Assembly (NCBI RefSeq): GCF_028776105.2 | Contig: NZ_CP145606.1 | Span: 2,142,086 to 2,206,085, forward strand | Direction: 5' to 3' | From: Neisseria leonii | GTDB lineage: Bacteria; Pseudomonadota; Gammaproteobacteria; Burkholderiales; Neisseriaceae | Length of the DNA stretch: 64,000 nucleotides | Shown here: positions 1 to 8,457 of the stretch, one piece after another | Position numbering within the stretch: position 1 is the stretch's first letter | How the letters are laid out: each line of letters starts with the position of its first letter | The notes under the pieces: generated by a model | Database searches by the model: none | Told to the model about the DNA's origin: nothing | Seen by the model: only the letters and a program-made list of their open reading frames with translations | Translations under genes and position numbers: made by a program

Positions 1-360
1 GTAACCGTACTGACCAGCATGGAGGCGGCCGATTTGGCCGAGATCGGTTTGGCCGCCGATCCCGAAGCGCAAGTGCTGCGTTTGGCTGCATTGGCGAAAA
101 GCGCAGGATTGGACGGTGTGGTCTGCTCGGCGCACGAAGCCGCGCCGCTGCGCCGCAAACTGGGAACGGATTTTGTGCTGGTCACACCCGGTATCCGTCT
201 GGATACTGCTGCCAACAGCGACGACCAACGCCGCATCATGACCCCGCAGCAGGCCTTGGCCGCCGGTTCGAGCTATCTGGTCATGGGGCGGCCGGTGGTG
301 CGTGCGGCCGATCCCGCCGCCGTTTTGCGCAGTATCAACCACACCGCAGAGGCCGTCTGA
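1..360 (+). CDS. pyrF: Orotidine 5'-phosphate decarboxylase, C-terminal part
   Basis: The reading frame is open to the left edge, so the start lies outside the window. It decarboxylates OMP to UMP, the last step of pyrimidine synthesis. The visible 119 codons begin in the VTVLTSM strand typical of PyrF. They continue through the GIRL segment and the conserved phosphate-binding end ([10 protein letters not shown]). The stop codon lies inside a DUS, so the protein ends Glu-Ala-Val. pyrE is in this window too, but 26 kb away on the other strand. The identity is clear; only the N-terminus is missing. Confidence 0.93.
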   Translation, partial: VTVLTSMEAADLAEIGLAADPEAQVLRLAALAKSAGLDGVVCSAHEAAPLRRKLGTDFVLVTPGIRLDTAANSDDQRRIMTPQQALAAGSSYLVMGRPVVRAADPAAVLRSINHTAEAV

Positions 361-394
361 AAACCTGTCCGTATTTTTCCGAGAAAGTTAAGCT

Positions 395-1342
395 ATGACC
401 ATGTTTGCCGACGATTTGAAACAGCGGTTTTCCCGAGCGCGCGTCTTGGTGGCGGGCGATGTGATGCTTGACCGCTACTGGTTCGGCGATGTGTCGCGCA
501 TTTCGCCCGAAGCCCCCGTGCCGGTGGCGAAAATCGACCGTATCGACCAACGGGCGGGCGGGGCGGCCAATGTCGCGCGCAATATTGCCGCCTTGGGCGG
601 GCAGGCGGTTTTGCTGTCGGTAACGGGTGATGACGAAGCGGGCGATGCATTGGACGGGCTGATGACGCAGGCGGGTGTGGAAGCCTGCCTGATGCGCGAC
701 AAAAATATCGCCACCACGGTCAAGTTGCGCGTCATGGCGCGCAACCAGCAGCTGATCCGGCTCGATTTTGAAGACGCGCCTTCCAGCGATGTTTTGCAGA
801 GTATTACGCAGAAATACCGCGAACGGCTGGCCGGGTGCGATGCCGTCATTTTGTCCGACTACGGCAAAGGCTGTCTGGGGCCGGTGGCGCAGCTGATCGA
901 CTGGGCGCGTCAGGCGGGCAAACCCGTTTTAATCGACCCCAAGGGCGACGATTATGCCAAATACAGCGGCGCATCGCTCTTAACCCCCAACCGTGCCGAA
1001 CTCAGGCAGGTAGTGGGCGGCTGGCAGAACGAAGCCGAATTGGAAGAAAAAGTGGCCGCACTGCGCCGCCATCTGGCGTTGGACGCGCTGCTGCTGACCC
1101 GCAGCGAAGAGGGCATGACCCTGTTCCGCAACGGCGTGCCGCACCATCAGCCCACGCGTGCGCGGGAAGTATTCGATGTTTCCGGTGCGGGCGATACCGT
1201 TATCGGCGGTATGGCCCTGGCCTTGGCTGCCGGACTGGATTGGCCCGAAGCCATGCAGCTGGCCAATGCCGCCGCCGGTGTGGTGGTGGGCAAACTGGGA
1301 ACGGCCGTCTGCACGTTCGATGAGCTGGCCGCCGCCGTATAA
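395..1342 (+). CDS. hldA: D-glycero-beta-D-manno-heptose-7-phosphate kinase
   Basis: A PfkB/ribokinase-family sugar kinase of 315 residues that phosphorylates heptose 7-phosphate for ADP-heptose and LOS inner-core synthesis. The N-terminal substrate site GGAANVARNIAALGG (about residues 55-70) and the C-terminal anion-hole/catalytic-base motif DVSGAGDT (about 262-269) are both present. There is no C-terminal nucleotidyltransferase domain, so this is the split HldA form rather than the fused HldE found in E. coli. A start three codons later is possible. It follows pyrF closely, 34 bases after its DUS-embedded stop. Confidence 0.9.
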   Translation: MTMFADDLKQRFSRARVLVAGDVMLDRYWFGDVSRISPEAPVPVAKIDRIDQRAGGAANVARNIAALGGQAVLLSVTGDDEAGDALDGLMTQAGVEACLMRDKNIATTVKLRVMARNQQLIRLDFEDAPSSDVLQSITQKYRERLAGCDAVILSDYGKGCLGPVAQLIDWARQAGKPVLIDPKGDDYAKYSGASLLTPNRAELRQVVGGWQNEAELEEKVAALRRHLALDALLLTRSEEGMTLFRNGVPHHQPTRAREVFDVSGAGDTVIGGMALALAAGLDWPEAMQLANAAAGVVVGKLGTAVCTFDELAAAV

Positions 1343-1363
1343 AACGGCAGGCCGTCTGAATAC

Positions 1364-1400
1364 GCCGCAACGGAATCCGGTTTTCCGTTGCGGCATTTTT
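1364..1400 (+). terminator. Intrinsic terminator after hldA
   Basis: Perfect 12-bp stem (1364-1375 with 1383-1394, GCCGCAACGGAA and its complement), a 7-base loop, then a run of T. It follows a DUS that overlaps the 3' side of hldA. Confidence 0.85.
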
Positions 1401-1499
1401 GCAGCTTTTCAGACGGCATAGGGGGAGGCAGGCGGTTTTCGGTCATATTGCGCCGTTACAATGGTAAAAGCGGGGCGCGGTTAAATTGTGTATTCTGCC

Positions 1500-1528
1500 T
1501 TGACGGCGGTGGTGCCCGGCCCTAAAAT
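1500..1528 (+). promoter_or_regulatory. Sigma-70 promoter for fabA, with a dyad over the -10
   Basis: TTGACG, a 17-base spacer, then TAAAAT, about 110 bases before fabA. CTAAAA at 1522-1527 is mirrored by TTTTAG at 1536-1541, a short dyad over the -10 and start site where a repressor could bind. The promoter call is by consensus only. Confidence 0.6.
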
Positions 1529-1636
1529 CAGGCAGTTTTAGAGTGGCTATTCTAGTGAGCGTGCCGCCCGTTGTCGGCCGAAAAATAAGCAGCTGCCGTT
1601 TCCGGCCGGTCTGCCATAATCCGAAAGGAAGATGCG

Positions 1637-2161
1637 ATGAACACATTTACCCCCAAAAACAGTTACAGTAAAGAAGAGCTGCTTGCCTGCGGCCGGGGCG
1701 AACTGTTCGGAGCGGGCAATGCCCAGCTGCCGCTGCCCAATATGCTGATGATCGACCGTATCGTCAGCATCACGGCCGACGGCGGCAAATACGGTAAGGG
1801 CGAAATTGTTGCCGAGTTGGACATCTCGCCAGATTTGTGGTTTTTCGGCTGCCATTTCCAAGGCGATCCGGTGATGCCCGGCTGTTTGGGTCTGGACGCT
1901 ATGTGGCAGCTGGTGGGCTTTTTCCTCGGCTGGACGGGCGCGCCGGGACGCGGCCGCGCGCTGGGCTGTGCCGACGTGAAATTTACCGGCCAGGTGCTGC
2001 CGAAAAACAAAAAGATTACCTACCATATCCATATCAAGCGCGTGATGAACAGCAAGCTGGTGTTGGGTATTGCCGATGCCGAAATGCTGGTGGACGGCCG
2101 CAAAATTTACGAAGGCAACGGTTTGCGTGTCGGTCTGTTTACCAGCACGGAAGATTTTTAA
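1637..2161 (+). CDS. fabA: 3-hydroxydecanoyl-ACP dehydratase/isomerase
   Basis: 174 residues, normal length for FabA. It dehydrates 3-hydroxydecanoyl-ACP and isomerises the trans-2 to the cis-3 bond, the entry to anaerobic unsaturated fatty acid synthesis. The active-site block [19 protein letters not shown] holds the catalytic His and Asp. The start has the ribosome site AAAGGAAG just upstream. fabB follows 85 bases later in the same direction, the standard partner for elongating the cis-3 product. This argues for a classical FabA/FabB route in this organism. Confidence 0.96.
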   Translation: MNTFTPKNSYSKEELLACGRGELFGAGNAQLPLPNMLMIDRIVSITADGGKYGKGEIVAELDISPDLWFFGCHFQGDPVMPGCLGLDAMWQLVGFFLGWTGAPGRGRALGCADVKFTGQVLPKNKKITYHIHIKRVMNSKLVLGIADAEMLVDGRKIYEGNGLRVGLFTSTEDF

Positions 2162-2246
2162 ATCCGCATACTGTGCCGTCCGGACAGAATCCGAACCGTC
2201 GGTTCAGACGGCCTGACCCTGCCGACAGGCTTAACGGGAGAAAGAT

Positions 2247-3455
2247 ATGAAACGTGTTGTGGTAACGGGCATCGGCATTGTGTCGAGTTTGGGCAACAAT
2301 GCCGCCGAAGTGCTGGCATCGCTGCAAAACATGAAATCGGGCATTGTCTTCGAGCCGTCGTTCGCCGAAATGGGTATGCGCTCGCAGGTGGCGGGCCGTC
2401 TGAATATCGATACGCAGGCTTTGATTGACCGCAAGCTGCTGCGGTTTATGGGCGATGCGGCGGCCTATGCCTATATCGCGATGGGCGAGGCCATTGCCGA
2501 TGCGGGATTGACGGCGGAACAGGTTTCCCATGTGCGTACCGGCATTGTGGCGGGCAGCGGCGGCGCGGCCTCGTCGGCACAGGTCGAAGCGGCCGATGTG
2601 CTGCGCGAAAAAGGCGTGAAACGCATCGGGCCTTACGGGGTTACCAAAACCATGTCTTCCACTGTGGCCGCCTGTCTGGCCACGCACTACCAAATCAAGG
2701 GCGTGAACTATTCCATCAGTTCGGCCTGCGCCACATCCGCACACTGCATCGGCCATGCCGCCGAACTGATTCAGTTGGGCAAACAGGACATCGTGTTTGC
2801 CGGTGGCGGCGAAGAATTGTCGTGGCATATGAGCGCGCTGTTTGATGCGATGGGCGCGATGTCGAGTAAATACAACGACACACCCGAGCGCGCCAGCCGT
2901 GCCTACGATGCCGGACGCGACGGTTTCGTCATTTCCGGCGGCGGCAGTATTCTGGTGCTGGAAGAATACGAACACGCCAAAGCGCGCGGTGCCAAAATCT
3001 GGTGCGAACTGACCGGCTACGGTGCGACTTCCGACGGCAGCGATATGGTCGCGCCCTCGGGCGAGGGTGCGGTGCGCTGTATGCAGATGGCGCTGGCGCA
3101 GCACGGCGGCCGTGTCGACTACATCAATGCCCACGGCACGTCCACTCCCGTGGGCGATACCAAAGAGCTGGAAGCCGTGCGCGAAGTGTTCGGCAGCGAA
3201 ATCCCGCCCATCAGCTCCACCAAATCGCTCTCCGGCCATGCGCTGGGTGCGGCAGGGTCGAACGAGGCCGTTTATTCGATTCTGATGATGGCAAACGGCT
3301 TTATCTGCGGCAGCGCGAATATCGAAACCATCGACCCGGCCGCTGCCGATATGCCGGTGGTGCGCGAAAACCGTCCGGCCGTGCTCAATGCCGTGATGTC
3401 CAACAGCTTCGGCTTCGGCGGCACCAACGCCACACTGATTTTCAGCAAAGTATAA
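2247..3455 (+). CDS. fabB: 3-oxoacyl-ACP synthase I
   Basis: 402 residues with the KAS thiolase fold. The nucleophile Cys is in [14 protein letters not shown]. The two catalytic His are in [11 protein letters not shown] and [13 protein letters not shown], which gives the Cys-His-His triad of condensing enzymes. The FabB rather than FabF assignment rests on total length, sequence style and the neighbouring fabA. It condenses malonyl-ACP with acyl-ACP and is needed to elongate cis-3-decenoyl-ACP. It is preceded by a good GGGAGAAAG ribosome site and followed by a DUS-pair terminator. Confidence 0.94.
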   Translation: MKRVVVTGIGIVSSLGNNAAEVLASLQNMKSGIVFEPSFAEMGMRSQVAGRLNIDTQALIDRKLLRFMGDAAAYAYIAMGEAIADAGLTAEQVSHVRTGIVAGSGGAASSAQVEAADVLREKGVKRIGPYGVTKTMSSTVAACLATHYQIKGVNYSISSACATSAHCIGHAAELIQLGKQDIVFAGGGEELSWHMSALFDAMGAMSSKYNDTPERASRAYDAGRDGFVISGGGSILVLEEYEHAKARGAKIWCELTGYGATSDGSDMVAPSGEGAVRCMQMALAQHGGRVDYINAHGTSTPVGDTKELEAVREVFGSEIPPISSTKSLSGHALGAAGSNEAVYSILMMANGFICGSANIETIDPAAADMPVVRENRPAVLNAVMSNSFGFGGTNATLIFSKV

Positions 3456-3468
3456 GTTTTGCGCCGTC

Positions 3469-3513
3469 AAGGCCGTCTGAAAAGCGGGCAGACCGTTTTT
3501 CAGACGGCCTTTT
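3469..3513 (+). terminator. DUS inverted-pair terminator after fabB
   Basis: AAGGCCGTCTGAAAA faces TTTTTCAGACGGCCTT across a short loop and is followed by T residues. Two complete uptake sequences form the stem, the usual neisserial terminator design. Confidence 0.85.
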
Positions 3514-3537
3514 GTCCGACTGCCCTCGGACGGCGGA

Positions 3538-3568
3538 TTGTACAAGAGTAAAATATTAACGATATAAT
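3538..3568 (+). promoter_or_regulatory. Candidate pcnB promoter
   Basis: TTGTAC, a long 19-base spacer, then a perfect TATAAT at 3563-3568. The -10 overlaps an upstream in-frame ATG at 3567, which therefore cannot serve as the translation start for this transcript. Confidence 0.5.
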
Positions 3569-3592
3569 GCGGCGGTTTATTGAAGGCCGAAT

Positions 3593-3677
3593 GTATCTGA
3601 AACCTTTGCACGGCGTTTTGTGCCGCAGAATGCCGCGCAAAGGTTTCACAGGCGCGAAACCGCTGCGTTTCAGATAC
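3593..3677 (+). other. Nested inverted repeats in the pcnB leader
   Basis: The outer arms GTATCTGAAAC (3593-3603) and GTTTCAGATAC (3667-3677) are perfect complements. The inner arms TGAAACCTTTGC (3598-3609) and GCAAAGGTTTCA (3637-3648) are too. The two pairs share TGAAAC, so they are mutually exclusive foldings. It may be a switching leader or a small mobile-element remnant. It sits between the promoter and the pcnB start. Confidence 0.5.
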
Positions 3678-3704
3678 CGGCCGCCGGAAGAAAGCAGAAA
3701 ATCT

Positions 3705-5054
3705 ATGTTGAAAAAATTATGGCGCAAAGTGGCCGGAAAAACGGCCGCGCCCGCAGCCAAGACCGTGCTGCCTTATGCGGAACACGGCATCGACGGTGCG
3801 GATTTGAGCTATGCTGCCGAGCAGGTGGTCAACCGTTTGCAGAAAGCGGGCTATCAGGCTTATGTGGTGGGCGGCGCGGTGCGCGATCTGCTGTTGGGGC
3901 GCGAGCCGAAAGATTTCGACGTGGCCACCGATGCCACACCCGAAGAAGTGCGCGCGCTGTTCCGCCGCAGCCGCATCATCGGCCGCCGTTTCCAGATTGT
4001 GCATGTGATGGTGGGGCCGGAAACCATTGAAGTCACGACGTTTCGCGGCGGCGGTAAAGCCGTACAGAACGCGCACGGCCGCATCATGAAAGACAACCAT
4101 TACGGCAGTATGGAGGAAGACGCCCAGCGGCGCGATTTTACCTGCAACGCGCTGTATTACGACCCGAAAACACGCGAAATCACCGACTTCCACCACGGTG
4201 CGGACGACATCCGCGCCCGCAGGCTGGTGATGATCGGCGACCCGGCCGAACGTTATCAGGAAGACCCGGTGCGGATTCTGCGCGCGGTGCGCCTGTCGGC
4301 TAAACTCGGTTTCGAGGTGGAAGCGCAAACCCGCGAACCCATCGGCCGCTTCGCAGGCCGTCTGAAAGAAGAACCGGCGGCACGCTTGTTCGACGAAATC
4401 ATGAAACTGCTGTTTTCCGGTTATTCGCGGGCCTGTCTGGCACAGCTGTCCCATCTGGGCGTATCGGAGGGTATCCACCCCTTGTTTGATGCCTTGCAGG
4501 TACGGCGGGCGGGGCAGCAGGATATGGTGGCGGTGGCACTGAAAAATACCGATGAGCGGCTGCGGCAGGATAAATCGGTATCGGTGGGCTTCGTGCTGGC
4601 GGCTTTGCTGTGGCAGCCGCTGGAACAGATGTGGCGGCAGCAGCGCGAGCGCGGCGAAAAAGCCGTTCCCGCACTGAATACGGCTATTGCCCGACTGCGC
4701 GAACAAATCGAAAAAGGTTGGGGCGTGCCGCAGAAATTTGCCGCTACCATGCGCGAAATCTGGGTGTTGCAGCCGCAGTTTGAAAACCGCAAAGGTGCGC
4801 GTCCCTACCGTCTGCTTGCACAGCCGCGCTTCCGTGCCGCCTATGATTTTCTGGTGCTCCGTGCCCAGTTGGGCGAAGTGCCGCAGGAATTGGCCGACTG
4901 GTGGACGGCATTCCAGCATGCCGACGATACGGTGCGCGCCGAGATGACGGCTGCCGCCCCGCAAACAGAAGAGGCATCGCCCAGGCGCAAACGCCGCCGC
5001 AAACCGCGCCGCCGTTCTGCACAGAAAAACGGTGGGCAGGAAGCAGCCGTATGA
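3705..5054 (+). CDS. pcnB: Poly(A) polymerase I
   Basis: 449 residues from the chosen ATG (MLKKLWRK), which has GGAAGAAAG upstream. An earlier in-frame ATG at 3567 lies inside the promoter -10. The nucleotidyltransferase head carries YVVGGAVRDLLLG and the catalytic acidic pair in KDFDVATDA. IIGRRFQIVHVM marks the poly(A) polymerase branch rather than the CCA-adding one. The C-terminus is a long Arg/Lys-rich tail typical of PcnB. It adds 3' A-tails that promote RNA decay. A DUS is embedded in frame as GRLK. The stop overlaps the folK start (ATGA). Confidence 0.93.
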   Translation: MLKKLWRKVAGKTAAPAAKTVLPYAEHGIDGADLSYAAEQVVNRLQKAGYQAYVVGGAVRDLLLGREPKDFDVATDATPEEVRALFRRSRIIGRRFQIVHVMVGPETIEVTTFRGGGKAVQNAHGRIMKDNHYGSMEEDAQRRDFTCNALYYDPKTREITDFHHGADDIRARRLVMIGDPAERYQEDPVRILRAVRLSAKLGFEVEAQTREPIGRFAGRLKEEPAARLFDEIMKLLFSGYSRACLAQLSHLGVSEGIHPLFDALQVRRAGQQDMVAVALKNTDERLRQDKSVSVGFVLAALLWQPLEQMWRQQRERGEKAVPALNTAIARLREQIEKGWGVPQKFAATMREIWVLQPQFENRKGARPYRLLAQPRFRAAYDFLVLRAQLGEVPQELADWWTAFQHADDTVRAEMTAAAPQTEEASPRRKRRRKPRRRSAQKNGGQEAAV

Positions 5055-5560
5055 TGAAAACCGCCGTGATTGCCTTGGGCAGTAATCTGGATGAACCGCA
5101 GCGGCAGGTGCGCGCGGCTTTGGACGAAATCGCCGCCCTGCCGCAAACCCGTATATTGCGCGCTTCGTCGCTGTATGTGAGTGCGCCGGTGGGCTATGCC
5201 GACCAGCCCGACTTTATCAATGCCGTCTGTCTGGTGGAAACCGGGCTGACGGACACCGCTTTATTGGACGCGCTGCACGGCATCGAAGCACGTTTCGGCC
5301 GCGAACGCAGTTTCCGCAATGCGCCGCGCACGCTGGATTTGGATATTATCGACTACAACGGCGGCATCCGTTCGGACGAATATCTCACCCTGCCGCACCC
5401 GCGCGCGCACGAGCGCAGTTTTGTGATGAAGCCGTTGGCAGAAATTGCGCCCGATTATCCGGTCGGCCGCCACGGAACGGCCGCAGAGCTGGCGCAGGCC
5501 TTGGGCGGGGCGGGCATCGAATGTTTGGCTGATATGCGGGAGCAGACCGGTGGATTATAA
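5051..5560 (+). CDS. folK: 2-amino-4-hydroxy-6-hydroxymethyldihydropteridine pyrophosphokinase
   Basis: 169 residues. It transfers pyrophosphate from ATP to hydroxymethyl-dihydropterin in folate synthesis. ALGSNLDEP opens the protein. The HPPK signature is complete: the RNAPRTLDLDIIDY segment with its metal-binding Asp pair, then LPHPRAHERSFV. ATG at 5051 overlaps the pcnB stop, and a second ATG follows at 5054, so either may be used. The order pcnB-folK is the same as in many Proteobacteria. Confidence 0.94.
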   Translation: MMKTAVIALGSNLDEPQRQVRAALDEIAALPQTRILRASSLYVSAPVGYADQPDFINAVCLVETGLTDTALLDALHGIEARFGRERSFRNAPRTLDLDIIDYNGGIRSDEYLTLPHPRAHERSFVMKPLAEIAPDYPVGRHGTAAELAQALGGAGIECLADMREQTGGL

Positions 5561-6197
5561 ATATATTGTGGTTGAAGGTTCGATCGGCAGCGGCAAAAGC
5601 CGTCTGGCGCGGCGTTTGGCTGATTATTTCGATGCGCTTTATCTGACGGAAAGCCCCGAGCGCAATCCGTTTCTCGAACCGTTTTACCTGAATGCGGCCA
5701 ACCACGGTTTGGCTTTGGAGCTGCATTTTCTGCTGCGCCGTGCCGAAGCGATTGAGGTGATTCAGTTTGAAGAAGCCAAAAGCGGCGGGCGCGTGGTGGC
5801 CGATTTTCTGCTGGAAAAAGACCAGATTTTCGTACCGGTGGTGCTGGACGGCAGCGGCCCGGCCAACGAGCAGACGCTGTTTTGGCAGATGAAGCACAAA
5901 ATCATGCCCGAAATGCCCGCGCCGGATTTGGTCATTTACCTGCAAACCTCGGCCGATGCGGCGAAGAAAAACCTGCAAAAACGCGGCGACCGGCAATACA
6001 GCCTGTTTCCCGACGGCTATTTGAACCAGATTCACGAAGAATACCGCCGCTTCTTCCATCTTTACCAGAATGCGCCGCTGTTGATTGTCAATGCCGACGA
6101 ATTGGACGTGGCGGACAACGACGACCATTTTGAAATGCTGCTGCGGGCCGTCAGCCATATGCAGGGCAGCCGCCATTATCTGAATTTGAGCGACTGA
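5550..6197 (+). CDS. Deoxynucleoside kinase family protein
   Basis: 215 residues from a GTG start overlapping the end of folK by 11 bases. The protein opens VDYKYIVVEGSIGSGKSRLA, with a P-loop (GSIGSGKS) directly after the first strand as in dGK/dAK-type deoxynucleoside kinases. A later ADLVIYLQTSADAAKKNLQKR segment matches the family's LID/Arg region. It should phosphorylate purine or pyrimidine deoxynucleosides for dNTP salvage; the exact substrate cannot be read from sequence. Overlap with folK and proximity to panB suggest one transcript. Confidence 0.85.
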   Translation: MDYKYIVVEGSIGSGKSRLARRLADYFDALYLTESPERNPFLEPFYLNAANHGLALELHFLLRRAEAIEVIQFEEAKSGGRVVADFLLEKDQIFVPVVLDGSGPANEQTLFWQMKHKIMPEMPAPDLVIYLQTSADAAKKNLQKRGDRQYSLFPDGYLNQIHEEYRRFFHLYQNAPLLIVNADELDVADNDDHFEMLLRAVSHMQGSRHYLNLSD

Positions 6198-6232
6198 ACG
6201 CGTGTCGGGTTATTGAATCTACAAACAGTCGG

Positions 6233-6256
6233 GTAGGTCGGGTTCCGGAATCCGAC
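6233..6256 (+). repeat. REP-like palindrome, GTAG foot on left
   Basis: GTAG then GTCGGGTTC / GGAATCCGAC. It faces the copy at 6282-6305 across about 25 bases, making an inverted pair. Confidence 0.7.
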
Positions 6257-6281
6257 ATTATAGAAAATGCCGGCGGGAATT

Positions 6282-6305
6282 GTCGGATACGGGTATCCGA
6301 CCTAC
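6282..6305 (-). repeat. REP-like palindrome, CTAC foot on right
   Basis: GTCGGATAC, loop GG, GTATCCGAC, then CTAC. Partner of 6233-6256; together they can fold into one long hairpin with GTAG/CTAC at the base. Confidence 0.75.
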
Positions 6306-6363
6306 TGTTCCGAATTGTCGGTCAAGCAGGCCGTTAAATAATTTGCAGTTACAAAGAGTGATT

Positions 6364-7158
6364 ATGATTACAGTCAATACCCTCAATAAAATGAAAGCCG
6401 AAGGCGAAAAAATCGCCATGCTCACCTGTTATGAAGCCAGTTTTGCCGCGCTGATGAACGATGCGGGGGTCGATGTACTGCTGGTGGGCGATTCTTTGGG
6501 CATGGCTGTTCAGGGTAAAAGTTCCACGCTGCCCGTAAGTTTGCAGGAAATGTGTTACCACACTGCTGCCGTTGCGCGCGGCAACCGCCGTGCCATGATT
6601 GTGGCCGACCTGCCTTTCGGTGCGTACCAAATGAGCAAAGAGCAGGCTTTTGCCGCATCGGCCGAGCTGATGGCTGCCGGTGCGCATATGGTGAAACTCG
6701 AAGGCGGTGCGTTTATGGCGGAAACCACCGGATTTCTGCAAATGCGCGGTATTCCGGTATGTGCCCATATCGGGCTGACCCCGCAGTCGGTTCACGCGTT
6801 CGGCGGCTATAAAGTGCAGGGTAAAGGCGGTGCGGCCGCGCAGGCACTGCTGGCCGATGCGCGGGCGCACGAGGCGGCCGGTGCGGCTGTGGTGCTGATG
6901 GAGTGCGTACCGGCCGAATTGGGCGCGGAAGTGACCCGCAGCCTGAGTTGTCCCACCATCGGCATCGGCGCGGGCGCGGACTGCGACGGGCAGGTGCTGG
7001 TGATGCACGATATGCTGGGCATTTTCCCCGGCAAAACCGCCAAATTCGTAAAAAACTTTATGGACGGCCAAAGCAGCATTCAGGCGGCGGTGGCTGCTTA
7101 TGTGGCCGAAGTGAAAGCCAAAACCTTTCCCGCGCCGGAACATACTTTTGCCGCATAA
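6364..7158 (+). CDS. panB: 3-methyl-2-oxobutanoate hydroxymethyltransferase
   Basis: 264 residues, normal for PanB. It makes ketopantoate from ketoisovalerate and methylene-THF, the first committed step to pantothenate. The family blocks [28 protein letters not shown] and KLEGGAFM are present. The chosen start (MITVNTLNK) matches the family N-terminus; an upstream in-frame ATG lies in the REP repeat and is discounted. panC follows, so the pantothenate branch is co-located. Confidence 0.96.
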   Translation: MITVNTLNKMKAEGEKIAMLTCYEASFAALMNDAGVDVLLVGDSLGMAVQGKSSTLPVSLQEMCYHTAAVARGNRRAMIVADLPFGAYQMSKEQAFAASAELMAAGAHMVKLEGGAFMAETTGFLQMRGIPVCAHIGLTPQSVHAFGGYKVQGKGGAAAQALLADARAHEAAGAAVVLMECVPAELGAEVTRSLSCPTIGIGAGADCDGQVLVMHDMLGIFPGKTAKFVKNFMDGQSSIQAAVAAYVAEVKAKTFPAPEHTFAA

Positions 7159-7214
7159 AGGCCGTCTGAAAACCGTAAAACGCCGATTCGGCGTATCCGT
7201 CAGGAAGCGAAAAT

Positions 7215-8051
7215 ATGCACATCATTCATACTGTCGAGGAGATGCGCCGGTGGCGGCAGACTGTCGGCCGCGTGGCTTTTGTACCGACCATGGGCAATCT
7301 GCACGAAGGCCATCTGGCTTTGGTGCGCGAGGCGAGGCGGCGTGCGGATCATGTCGTCGTCAGCATTTTTGTGAACCGTCTCCAATTCGGGCAGGGCGAA
7401 GATTTCGACCGTTATCCGCGCACGCTGGCCGAAGATACGGAAAAACTGGCGGGCGAAGGCGTGGCCGTGGTGTTCGCGCCCGACGAAAAAGCCCTTTATC
7501 CGAATGTGGCACAGCAATACCATGTCGAACCGCCGAATCTGCAAAACGAATTGTGCGGTGCATTCCGTCCCGGCCATTTTCGCGGTGTGGCCACCGTTGT
7601 CACCAAGCTGTTCAACATCGTTCAGGCCGATGCGGCCTGCTTCGGCAAAAAAGACTACCAGCAGCTGACCATCATTCAGGGCATGGCTGCCGATTTGAAC
7701 ATGAACGTCGAAATCGTGCCTGTCGATACCGGCCGTGCCGCCGACGGTTTGGCACTGTCCAGCCGCAACCAATATTTGAGCCAAACCGAGCGTGCCGAAG
7801 CCCCGCGTCTGTACCGCGAACTGCAAACCGTGGCGCGTGCCGTCGAAGCCGGGGAGCGGGATTATGCCGCTTTGGAAGCCGCCGCTGTCCGGCATTTGAG
7901 TGAAAACGGCTGGCAGGTCGATTATGTCGAAGTACGCCGCGCCGACAGTTTGGCCGTGCCGCACATCGGCGATAAAAAACTGGTGGTGCTGGCCGCCGCC
8001 CGTTTGGGCAGCACCCGCCTGATTGATAATGTGGAAGTTTTAGCACCGTAG
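7215..8051 (+). CDS. panC: Pantoate-beta-alanine ligase
   Basis: 278 residues. It is an ATP-dependent ligase joining pantoate and beta-alanine, of the nucleotidyltransferase superfamily. [15 protein letters not shown] carries the HxGH motif, [10 protein letters not shown] the pantoate site, and [13 protein letters not shown] the KMSKS-like ATP loop. Start ATG has AGGAAGCG upstream. Its TAG stop is formed from the GTAG foot of the REP-like repeat at 8048-8071. A 56-base gap with a DUS separates it from panB. Confidence 0.96.
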   Translation: MHIIHTVEEMRRWRQTVGRVAFVPTMGNLHEGHLALVREARRRADHVVVSIFVNRLQFGQGEDFDRYPRTLAEDTEKLAGEGVAVVFAPDEKALYPNVAQQYHVEPPNLQNELCGAFRPGHFRGVATVVTKLFNIVQADAACFGKKDYQQLTIIQGMAADLNMNVEIVPVDTGRAADGLALSSRNQYLSQTERAEAPRLYRELQTVARAVEAGERDYAALEAAAVRHLSENGWQVDYVEVRRADSLAVPHIGDKKLVVLAAARLGSTRLIDNVEVLAP

Positions 8052-8071
8052 GTCGGATACTTGTATCCGAC
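8048..8071 (+). repeat. REP-like palindrome overlapping the panC stop
   Basis: GTAG then GTCGGATAC, loop TT, GTATCCGAC. The TAG of its GTAG foot is the panC stop codon. Confidence 0.8.
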
Positions 8072-8090
8072 AAATCTTCCTGTTTCACAA

Positions 8091-8135
8091 CAAGGCCGTC
8101 TGAAATACCGTAATAACGCATTTTCAGACGGCCTT
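8091..8135. terminator. DUS inverted-pair terminator
   Basis: CAAGGCCGTCTGAAA faces TTTTCAGACGGCCTTG. It lies downstream of panC. Confidence 0.7.
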
Positions 8136-8235
8136 GATTTCAAATCCGTTGATTGATTTTATTGATGAAACGGGCCGTGGTCAGGAATCTGCTTCTCATT
8201 TCTCCGACGGTTGCGGTGGTTATCGCGGGGAGCGT

Positions 8236-8259
8236 GTCGGATTCGAGAATCCGACCTAC
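8236..8259 (-). repeat. REP-like palindrome, CTAC foot on right
   Basis: GTCGGATTC, loop GA, GAATCCGAC, then CTAC. The A/T exchange relative to the GGATAC type is compensated on the other arm. Confidence 0.75.
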
Positions 8260-8276
8260 TGAATCATGTGGAAATC

Positions 8277-8300
8277 GTAGGTCGGATACTTGTATCCGAC
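8277..8300 (+). repeat. REP-like palindrome, GTAG foot on left
   Basis: GTAG, GTCGGATAC, loop TT, GTATCCGAC. It sits 17 bases from the oppositely oriented copy at 8236-8259, in the back-to-back arrangement. Confidence 0.8.
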
Positions 8301-8330
8301 AAAATGTTTCCCATTCCATCTGCTTTCACA

Positions 8331-8375
8331 AAAAGGCCGTCTGAAATGCTGTCATGCGCATTTTCAGACGGCCTT
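8331..8375. terminator. DUS inverted-pair terminator
   Basis: AAAAGGCCGTCTGAAA faces TTTTCAGACGGCCTT; probably serves the minus-strand DeoR gene or both directions. Confidence 0.65.
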
Positions 8376-8404
8376 GGTGTTGATTCATTGATGAAACTGT
8401 TGTC

Positions 8405-8425
8405 GGCCGGATATGTGTATCCGAC
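8405..8425. repeat. Degenerate REP-like palindrome
   Basis: CGGATA, loop TGTG, TATCCG with a GAC end. The GTAG foot and part of one arm are lost. Confidence 0.45.
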
Positions 8426-8457
8426 ATCAGCCGTTTCCCTGCCATACGGCGGCGGAT

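Larger units (their letters stand above)
8052..8457. other. Gene-free stretch of repeats between panC and the DeoR gene
   Basis: 406 bases that hold three further REP-like palindromes and two DUS inverted pairs (about 8091-8135 and 8331-8375). Those pairs can act as bidirectional terminators between the convergent panC and deoR-type genes. The short open frames here only read through the repeats and show no coding character. Confidence 0.75.

Noticed and set aside
2139..3611. Long minus-strand open frame opposite fabB
   Set aside because: Shadow of fabB; His/Arg-rich, no domain seen, and it runs through the DUS terminator.
3593..3677. Correia repeat or complete IS end in the pcnB leader
   Set aside because: The arms do not match the Correia termini that I remember, and there is no transposase. 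Left as an unassigned inverted repeat.
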